27,941 bases of DNA from a virus. The stretch is taken from positions 1-27,941 of the IMG/VR virus record IMGVR_UViG_3300043427_003710, one strand, 5' to 3'. The position numbers and the translations under genes were made by a program. A model generated the notes under the pieces. The model searched no databases, was not told the origin of the DNA, and saw nothing but the letters and a program-made list of their open reading frames with translations. Below are positions 20,545-25,572 of the stretch, piece by piece. Positions within the stretch are counted from its first letter, which is position 1. The number at the start of each line of letters is the position of its first letter.

Positions 20545-20802
20545 TCATGAGTCCAATTCCCTGGAGCGCATTCGGCCTTGCACTCGCCGCCGCACTGATT
20601 CAGCCCACAGCTCCGCATCCGCCTCTTCCGCCGCCTTGTAGTCATCCGGCGGCAAAGCCGTCTGCAGCCCCAAGTACACCAAGTCCCGGATCAGCGCCGT
20701 CACCTTCTTCCCCCGCTTGGCGGCCAGCTCCTCCAGCAGCGTGTACCTATTCAGATCCAGCAGCAACTGGCAGTACCACTTATGACCCTGACGGACTGGC
20801 AT
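20545..20802 (-). CDS. Ribbon-helix-helix-like DNA-binding protein (85 aa)
   Basis: An 85-residue protein (MPVRQGHKWYCQLLLDLNRY, TLLEELAAKRGKKVTALIRD, LVYLGLQTALPPDDYKAAEE, ADAELWAESVRRRVQGRMRS). A short strand (KWYCQLLLDL) followed by two helices (YTLLEELAAKRG and VTALIRDLVYLGL) is the ribbon-helix-helix arrangement seen in MetJ/Arc-type regulators. The acidic C-terminal helix could carry dimer or partner contacts. It probably binds operators as a dimer. It has its own candidate promoter upstream and the chain at 20472 downstream, so it may control early transcription. Confidence 0.7.
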   Translation of the reverse strand: MPVRQGHKWYCQLLLDLNRYTLLEELAAKRGKKVTALIRDLVYLGLQTALPPDDYKAAEEADAELWAESVRRRVQGRMRSRELDS

Positions 20803-20825
20803 GAACCTGGAACGATCTCCCCTCT

Positions 20826-20854
20826 AGTCTAACAGTCAGATACTACCCTGTTAG
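20826..20854 (-). promoter_or_regulatory. Candidate early promoter before the RHH-like gene
   Basis: Minus-strand CTAACA (20854-20849), a 17-base spacer and TAGACT (20831-20826) resemble a sigma-70 promoter, 23 nt before ATG 20802. GTTAGA and its near-repeat CTAACA flank the site and could be part of an operator. Confidence 0.45.
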
Positions 20855-20855
20855 C

Positions 20856-21032
20856 TCACCAGCGGACATCCGCATCCACCCGCTTCTGCCAAGCAGTCGC
20901 CTGAGCCCTTCGGGCCGATCCCCGCTGCTTCGAGCACCCCCGCCTGACGTCCCAGGCCCACTCAAGAAACATGGCCGCCCGCTGCAGATCCGCGGTCGTA
21001 GCCCGCTGGATCGCAGCCGACAGCCGCCTCAT
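20856..21032 (-). CDS. Small basic hypothetical protein (58 aa)
   Basis: ATG 21032 (or GTG 21035) to TGA at 20856-20858 gives 58 residues: MRRLSAAIQRATTADLQRAA, MFLEWAWDVRRGCSKQRGSA and RRAQATAWQKRVDADVRW. It is helical and Arg-rich. A longer frame to 21176 overlaps the real 21052-21216 gene and is unlikely. Composition is coding-like, but no family is recognised. Confidence 0.5.
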   Translation of the reverse strand: MRRLSAAIQRATTADLQRAAMFLEWAWDVRRGCSKQRGSARRAQATAWQKRVDADVRW

Positions 21033-21051
21033 CACAATCTGCCGCCCCGTC

Positions 21052-21216
21052 TCAACCCTCGTCCCACTGCTCGTCGCGGTTGACCCTGACAACTCGCCAA
21101 TCCGGATACAGCTCCAGGGCAGCATAGAGAACCTGCCTTGGGTCGTCCCCCACAAACCCCACCGTCTCCAGCCCACCGCTAGGCCGCTGGAACGTAACTG
21201 CGTAGATGTCGGTCAT
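21052..21216 (-). CDS. Small hypothetical protein coupled to DNA polymerase (54 aa)
   Basis: ATG 21216 overlaps the polymerase TGA (ATGA at 21213-21216), and the frame runs to TGA 21052-21054. It encodes 54 residues: MTDIYAVTFQRPSGGLETVG, FVGDDPRQVLYAALELYPDW and RVVRVNRDEQWDEG. The alternating strand-helix-strand layout looks like a compact folded domain. It is too short for most gene callers, but the coupling and residue pattern are convincing. It may act with the polymerase; there is no direct evidence. Confidence 0.65.
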   Translation of the reverse strand: MTDIYAVTFQRPSGGLETVGFVGDDPRQVLYAALELYPDWRVVRVNRDEQWDEG

Positions 21217-23048
21217 TTGGCAGTGTCCCAGCTGTCGCCAATCCCAGCCTCAGCCAGCGCTGGCACGTCCCCAAGCCACTCCTGTTCCGCCTCCTGCATC
21301 GTCTCAGTCAAAGTCTGGGCCCACTCCTCGGCGTGTTCCTCCCTGACTAACAGGATACATTCGTCATGCACCACGCCCGCAAGCTTGACCACATCTTCGG
21401 TGGCCTTGCGAAGCTTCGGCCACAGCTTCCCCAACGCCCGCTTCATCACCGCCGCACCAGCCCCCTGGATCGGAGTGTTGCACCGCGTCGTCAGCTTGTT
21501 GTTCTCCCCCGGCAAGAACCGCCGCAGCCCAGAGTGCCGAATCCACACCGCCGCATTTCTGCCACTGGAACGATTCGCCGCACCAGCCGCCGCCTGCTGC
21601 CACTCATGAATCCCTACATAGGCCGCGTGGAACTTGTCACGGATCTGGGCCGCCTCCTCCAAAGTCATCTGAATCCCAGTCGCACCCGCGTAATTCCGCA
21701 GCCCCTTGGCACCTGAGCCGAAGAGCAGACCGAAGTTGGCGCTCTTGGCGATCTGCCGCTGCTCCTTAGTAACTTCATCCTCCCCAACCCCATAAATCTG
21801 CATCGCAGTCAGGGTGTGCAGGTCCTTGTCCTCCTGGAACGCCCGGATCATCAGGTCGTCGCCAGCTTCAGCCGCCGCCAGCCGCAGCTCCATCTGCGCG
21901 TAATCCGCGACCACCAGCTTCCACCCCTGTGGAGCCTGCACACACGCCCGAAACCTCTGATCCCTCGGCACCTGCTGCAAATTGGGACCCATGCAACTCA
22001 TCCGCCCTGTATCCGCCCCCAGCTGCATGTAGCTGGCACGAATGAACCCATCGCTGGCCTGGTGCTTCAGCAGCGACTCAGCCATCTGACGGCGTTTCTC
22101 CACCCGCTTCCACGCCAGATACTGCGACACCACCGCATGATCCGCGGCGTACTCCTTCAACGCTGCCTTGCTGGCACTGGGCTTACCGTCCGCATCCACC
22201 GGAACCTCGCCCAGCAGCGCTGTAAACACGCTCTTCAGCTGGTGCGGACTGTTGATGTTGAACCCCGCAGGCTTCTTCGTCCCAGCCCGGACAGACCCTT
22301 CAGCCTTGACGCGCAGGTTCAACGAGCCATCAGCTTCACGGGGCAGCTTGGCATTCGGCGGCAACGCCTCATCCAGCGCAACGATGAACTCACCTCCCAG
22401 TCTCTTGTTGTCCTCCCCCAGCTGGTCCAGCAGCTCCTCCAGGCTCTGCCGATCAAACGGCAACCCGGTGCGCCACAACTGCGCCATGGCCGGCAACGCC
22501 GCACACTCCAGGTACCACGCCTTGTGCAGCCCGCCGTCCGCCATCCGGTGCTGGATCGGCTCATACAGCTCCATCAACAGCTGCACGTCGTACGCCGCGT
22601 AGGCGATCTGCTCAGCCCGCAGCTCTGGTGCGCTCCAGTCGCTGGCCTGCTCCTCCTTGCTGATCTCTTTGCTCAGGTATCGCTTCACCACCGGCTGCAG
22701 ACCATTCCTGATATTGGGCAACCCGTTGGTGAGCACCCGACTGGCGAGCATCGTGCAGAGCACCTTCCCCCTGGGATACAGCCCATGCTCCTGGAGCCAC
22801 CCCAAATCAAACACAGCGTTGTGGGCCACCCACTCCCGCTCGGTGTCGAAGAACTCCCTCAGCACGTCCCAGTCGCCATCCTGCAGATCCCAGCAGTCAA
22901 TGACGATGGGCACCGAGTCAAACGTGTGGAGCTGCAGCAACCGCAACCCCCCGAGCACCGGCTGCAACCCGGTCGTCTCACAGTCAAAGAACACCGTGTC
23001 CGCCTCAGTCAGCCGCGGCAGGTGCTTCAGCCCCTTCAAGTAATTCAT
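21213..23048 (-). CDS. polA: DNA polymerase I family (family A) with 3'-5' exonuclease
   Basis: A 611-residue protein from ATG 23048; the 27-residue longer reading is non-coding in appearance. The 3'-5' exonuclease domain has FDCETT (D22, E24), HNAVFD (D81) and YAAYD (Y150, D154). The polymerase domain has motif A VVADYAQMELRL (D382), motif B RQIAKSANFGLLFG (R431, K435, F439, F443) and motif C VVHDECILLV (H561, D562). No 5'-3' exonuclease domain is present, as usual in phage enzymes. F439 equals E. coli F762; F443 replaces the usual Tyr at 766. It should replicate the phage genome with the primase/helicase encoded at 25563-27941. It is coupled to the 54-aa gene downstream. Confidence 0.96.
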   Translation of the reverse strand: MNYLKGLKHLPRLTEADTVFFDCETTGLQPVLGGLRLLQLHTFDSVPIVIDCWDLQDGDWDVLREFFDTEREWVAHNAVFDLGWLQEHGLYPRGKVLCTMLASRVLTNGLPNIRNGLQPVVKRYLSKEISKEEQASDWSAPELRAEQIAYAAYDVQLLMELYEPIQHRMADGGLHKAWYLECAALPAMAQLWRTGLPFDRQSLEELLDQLGEDNKRLGGEFIVALDEALPPNAKLPREADGSLNLRVKAEGSVRAGTKKPAGFNINSPHQLKSVFTALLGEVPVDADGKPSASKAALKEYAADHAVVSQYLAWKRVEKRRQMAESLLKHQASDGFIRASYMQLGADTGRMSCMGPNLQQVPRDQRFRACVQAPQGWKLVVADYAQMELRLAAAEAGDDLMIRAFQEDKDLHTLTAMQIYGVGEDEVTKEQRQIAKSANFGLLFGSGAKGLRNYAGATGIQMTLEEAAQIRDKFHAAYVGIHEWQQAAAGAANRSSGRNAAVWIRHSGLRRFLPGENNKLTTRCNTPIQGAGAAVMKRALGKLWPKLRKATEDVVKLAGVVHDECILLVREEHAEEWAQTLTETMQEAEQEWLGDVPALAEAGIGDSWDTAK

Positions 23049-23082
23049 TGCTTGGTGTAGCGAGTAGTGGTGGTCTTTGATC

Positions 23083-23424
23083 TCAGTACGGAAAAAGCGC
23101 CAAGTACACGTCCCTGTAGTGCGACCCATTCCGAATCTTCTGGATCGCTTGGCGCGTCACCCCGTACTTCTCTGCCAGCTGGTACGTGCTGAGATCCGAC
23201 ATCAGAATCTCAGCTGCCTCGTAGTTGGTCAGGCTGCGCCTGTCCGCCTTCGGGCTGTACTCCAGCTTCTTCTGCGGCCCACGTGGCGGCCGCTCATTCT
23301 CCTGGTACACGGTCCAGCGGTGACTGCACCGCTGGCACTTGTACCTCCTGTAGCGTGTCCCATCCAGCCTGAGGCGTGACTCAACGATGTACGCCTCAAA
23401 CTTCCCGCATTCAACGCAATTCAC
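23083..23424 (-). CDS. Zinc-ribbon plus helix-turn-helix DNA-binding protein
   Basis: A 113-residue protein from GTG 23424. The N-terminus holds two CxxC knuckles (NCVECGKFEAY and YKCQRCSHRW), a zinc ribbon like that of NrdR-type regulators. The C-terminal part has a helix-turn-helix (STYQLAEKYGVTRQAIQKIR) and ends NGSHYRDVYLALFPY. It may be a transcription regulator or a homing-endonuclease-like DNA-binding protein without nuclease; no HNH or GIY motif is visible. It overlaps the DUF6378-like gene by 14 bases and precedes the polymerase by 34 bases, suggesting co-transcription. Confidence 0.75.
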   Translation of the reverse strand: MNCVECGKFEAYIVESRLRLDGTRYRRYKCQRCSHRWTVYQENERPPRGPQKKLEYSPKADRRSLTNYEAAEILMSDLSTYQLAEKYGVTRQAIQKIRNGSHYRDVYLALFPY

Positions 23425-23689
23425 CGTTTAATCGATCCGCTACAAGTTGGGCATAGCCGGCAATGTCGTGCCAGCTGTCGGCATAGTCAGGATCACCATT
23501 AACGATCCGGCCAATCTTGTGGCAGATCATGTCAAGAGCCTCCTGCTGGTCCGCATCGAGTGATTTCTTGCGAACCTCCAGCTCCTGAGAAATGACCTGC
23601 TTAAGGCGCATCGTCACGATGGCATGTTCTAGGAAAATGCCGTACCGATTCCCACGCTCCTGGAGCGTAACCGTAACATTGTCAGTCAT
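23411..23689 (-). CDS. DUF6378-like protein (92 aa)
   Basis: A 92-residue protein whose pattern ERGNRYGIFLEHAIVTMRLK, QEALDMICHKIGRIVNGDPD, YADSWHDIAGYAQLVADRL matches the DUF6378 family as I know it. It is common in phages and helical, with conserved H, K, R, D and W positions resembling MazG-like all-alpha NTP pyrophosphohydrolases. That similarity is suggestive only. The ATG at 23689 overlaps the previous stop (ATGA). Its setting in a replication and nucleotide cluster would fit nucleotide metabolism. Confidence 0.8.
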   Translation of the reverse strand: MTDNVTVTLQERGNRYGIFLEHAIVTMRLKQVISQELEVRKKSLDADQQEALDMICHKIGRIVNGDPDYADSWHDIAGYAQLVADRLNGELR

Positions 23690-24024
23690 ACTTTGACCTT
23701 CTTGTACAGTTCGCCCCTTGAAATCTTAAACACAGTGGAGTAAGAAACAGCGTACTTACGAGACACCGCAGCCTTGGTAATACCAGAACTCAGGGCCTCT
23801 CTAATCTGCTGCACCTGCTCAGCTGTAAGCCGCTTGGCACGCTTTGCTTTCTTGGCTGATCGCCGCGTAACTTTACGAACCACAGGATCAGCAGTAGGAG
23901 CAGCTTTGGTTTTAGTCGGCGCTGGTGCGTCAAGGGAGATGTGGTGTGATTTCTCAAGCGTATCGAGAATCTCTTTGGCCAGAGCTTGAACTCTTGTGGC
24001 CTGTTCAGCAGTGAGAAGAAGCAT
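23686..24024 (-). CDS. Helix-turn-helix DNA-binding protein (112 aa)
   Basis: A 112-residue protein. An N-terminal helix (LLLTAEQATRVQALAKEILD) is followed by a Pro/Thr/Lys-rich linker and a strongly basic stretch (about 52-67). The C-terminal helix-turn-helix (LTAEQVQQIREALSSGITKA, then AVSRKYAVSYSTVFKISRGE) resembles resolvase-type or CENP-B-like HTH motifs. No catalytic domain is present, so it is likely a regulator. It is the first gene of the polymerase unit and has the best sigma-70-like promoter of the window just upstream (24048-24077). The AT-richer coding sequence differs from its neighbours and may reflect transfer. Confidence 0.75.
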   Translation of the reverse strand: MLLLTAEQATRVQALAKEILDTLEKSHHISLDAPAPTKTKAAPTADPVVRKVTRRSAKKAKRAKRLTAEQVQQIREALSSGITKAAVSRKYAVSYSTVFKISRGELYKKVKV

Positions 24025-24047
24025 GATGGAAATGGTTGTACGTTGTT

Positions 24048-24077
24048 AGTCTAGTGCAAAGGCAGGCGGTCAGTCAA
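24048..24077 (-). promoter_or_regulatory. Sigma-70-type early promoter of the polymerase unit
   Basis: On the minus strand, TTGACT (24077-24072), an 18-base spacer and TAGACT (24053-24048) form a good -35/-10 pair. A second TTGACA-like box lies 9 bases further upstream. It is 23 nt from ATG 24024 and overlaps the 3' end of the 24070 gene. Confidence 0.65.
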
Positions 24078-24318
24078 CAGTGTCAAAACTCGCCGCCTTA
24101 TCCAGTTCCGTGGCGATGGCGAGGAGTTCGTTACAAGCCCAAATAACGCCCTCGTCTTCATCACAGCCTGTATAGGGGCTGCCCATGCTTAGGTGATCGT
24201 TAACAGCTCGCAGGGCGGCGGCGATAGCAGGTAGGTAGTGCCAGTCATCCGGCTTGCCGCTGGCAGCTCGGTTGAACTCCCAGAAGACGGCTTGCGCGGC
24301 GGGAGAGAGGTCAGTCAT
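24070..24318 (-). CDS. Small hypothetical protein (82 aa)
   Basis: ATG 24318 overlaps the preceding stop by 8 bases and encodes 82 residues: MTDLSPAAQAVFWEFNRAAS, GKPDDWHYLPAIAAALRAVN, then an acidic GCDEDEGVIWACNELLAIAT. The DLSPAAQAV start is a recurrent form in cyanobacterial and cyanophage small proteins of unknown role. A longer reading to 24360 is unlikely because of the overlap layout. Confidence 0.65.
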   Translation of the reverse strand: MTDLSPAAQAVFWEFNRAASGKPDDWHYLPAIAAALRAVNDHLSMGSPYTGCDEDEGVIWACNELLAIATELDKAASFDTVD

Positions 24319-24655
24319 TGGGCAGGGCCTCCAGGGCGCGGCGTACAATCGCCCAATCATCTTGTGTTTCTTCTCCAGCCATCATCCGATTGTGGGCATT
24401 TAATGCCTGCTCCTTCAAACTCGGCGGCTTGGGGCGGCGGGCGGAGCGGAGATCTTCCACAGCCTCGTGTTCGTATTTGAACCACCCTTCGCTGACAAGC
24501 CACTCACAACACGCTTCCAGCTCCTGGTCGGCGCCGTATTGGGCGGCCAAGCGCACCAGCTCGTAAGCGCTGATTTCAGGTTCATCAGGACATCCGAATA
24601 GTTGCTCGCACCACTGCTGCACCAGCTCCGGCGGTGGGGTGATGGGGTTAGTCAT
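24311..24655 (-). CDS. Hypothetical protein of the MTNPITPPPELVQ family (114 aa)
   Basis: ATG 24655 encodes MTNPITPPPELVQQWCEQLF, later YELVRLAAQYGADQELEACC, EWLVSEGWF and a Lys/Arg-rich segment, 114 residues. The N-terminal TPPPELVQ pattern is one I associate with many phages and genomes of picocyanobacteria. The AAQYGADQELEACCEWL helix recurs with it. Function is unknown. It overlaps both neighbours by 8 bases, so it is translated as part of the 25146-24070 chain. Confidence 0.75.
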   Translation of the reverse strand: MTNPITPPPELVQQWCEQLFGCPDEPEISAYELVRLAAQYGADQELEACCEWLVSEGWFKYEHEAVEDLRSARRPKPPSLKEQALNAHNRMMAGEETQDDWAIVRRALEALPND

Positions 24656-24893
24656 TACCAACCACCTCCCAGTTGTCGATGCGGTCAGCGATGAGGCGGC
24701 TCATCTCTTTATCAGTGGCCGGGATTCGGTCGTCATCACAAAAGAGGAAGGAGCCTCTGCACACGGCAGGCCCCCATTCAGGTGGATCGAACTCCGTCTG
24801 CTGGCGCGTAAGCACCATGTCATCAACCAAAGCCTCGACAACAAGACGGTCCCCATGAAAAGACAGATCGTGAATCTCAATGACATCACTCAT
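24648..24893 (-). CDS. Small hypothetical protein (81 aa)
   Basis: ATG 24893 (a TTG two codons earlier is less likely) encodes MSDVIEIHDLSFHGDRLVVE, ALVDDMVLTRQQTEFDPPEW and GPAVCRGSFLFCDDDRIPAT, 81 residues. It is beta-rich and acidic, with a PPEWGPA turn like that in phage proteins. It overlaps the upstream stop by 8 bases and the downstream start by 8. No family is recognised. Confidence 0.62.
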   Translation of the reverse strand: MSDVIEIHDLSFHGDRLVVEALVDDMVLTRQQTEFDPPEWGPAVCRGSFLFCDDDRIPATDKEMSRLIADRIDNWEVVGND

Positions 24894-25146
24894 GGCCAAC
24901 CACCGCAGTTTTATCGGACTGGTGCGACTTGATGCTTTGTGCCAAGGCCTCCATGTACACGTCCCAGCTCATCTTCAGGAACTGCTCCATGTCCTCTAGG
25001 ACCTGCAGCTGGTACGAGTCGTACTCGCTTGAGCAGCCAAGCTGCTCGCTTCTGTAAATACGGTCTTGAATGCAGAACTGCGCCCAGCGCACAGCTCCGT
25101 GCCAAGGGGTGAGTTTGTCGTTAGGCAGGCTGGTGTGGGTAGCCAT
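24886..25146 (-). CDS. Hypothetical protein (86 aa)
   Basis: An 86-residue protein: MATHTSLPNDKLTPWHGAVR, WAQFCIQDRIYRSEQLGCSS, EYDSYQLQVLEDMEQFLKMS and WDVYMEALAQSIKSHQ. Mostly helical. AAAGGAGGACC before ATG 25146 is the strongest Shine-Dalgarno in the window. It starts the four-gene chain 25146-24070. A TTAGGGTAAG (minus strand, near 25176-25167) lies 24 nt upstream, similar to the late element, and the inverted repeat at 25207-25221 lies further up. Function unknown. Confidence 0.7.
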   Translation of the reverse strand: MATHTSLPNDKLTPWHGAVRWAQFCIQDRIYRSEQLGCSSEYDSYQLQVLEDMEQFLKMSWDVYMEALAQSIKSHQSDKTAVVGHE

Positions 25147-25206
25147 GGTCCTCCTTTAGGAACTCGCTTACCCTAACAGAGTACAGAGAAACCGCGCCAC
25201 GAGGTC

Positions 25207-25221
25207 GTTACATCCTGTAAC
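25207..25221. promoter_or_regulatory. Inverted repeat GTTACA-TCC-TGTAAC, possible operator
   Basis: A perfect 6-bp inverted repeat with a 3-base spacer lies in the 81-base gap between the 25228 and 25146 genes. It is too short and lacks a T run for a terminator, and it sits about 60 nt before the strongly initiated 25146 gene. It could bind one of the phage's small DNA-binding proteins. Confidence 0.45.
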
Positions 25222-25227
25222 AACCGC

Positions 25228-25572
25228 CTAAGCGTTGACCAGTCCGATCTCCTCTGGGTCGAAGGAGCAGATCATCGTCACATCCACGCCCTGCCTCAGG
25301 GCCTCATTGACGATGTGGTCAAGCACCACCATCGCCTCGTGGTTCGCATCGAGCCTCGCCTCCTCCACGTGGCGCACACAGCCGTTCTTGTACCAGCTGA
25401 GGCGGACGATCGCTAGCAGGTCCTCAGGGATCACCCCGTTGTAGACGGCCAACGTGGGACGCCTAGGCGGTCTCGGTTTGGACTCAGATTGCGTCGCCAC
25501 TGGTGCGCTCCACAGGAACCAAAAGAGGGCCCGCCGCAGCAGGCCCCCGAACAGGGTACGAATCAATCCCAC
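25228..25572 (-). CDS. Hypothetical protein with an N-terminal membrane segment (114 aa)
   Basis: GTG 25572, overlapping the primase/helicase stop by 10 bases, encodes 114 residues. Residues 3-25 (LIRTLFGGLLRRALFWFLWS) are hydrophobic with two Arg and could be a membrane anchor or amphipathic helix. The rest is soluble: LAVYNGVIPEDLLAIVRLSW, VEEARLDANHEAMVVLDHIV and MICSFDPEEIGLVNA. The order suggests a membrane-tethered soluble domain. No family is recognised; co-translation with the helicase is likely. Confidence 0.6.
   Translation of the reverse strand: MGLIRTLFGGLLRRALFWFLWSAPVATQSESKPRPPRRPTLAVYNGVIPEDLLAIVRLSWYKNGCVRHVEEARLDANHEAMVVLDHIVNEALRQGVDVTMICSFDPEEIGLVNA

Noticed and set aside
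21816-23060. Long + strand ORF (414 aa)
   Set aside because: Antisense to DNA polymerase A, Leu/Arg/Pro/Gln/His-rich and with no recognisable domain.
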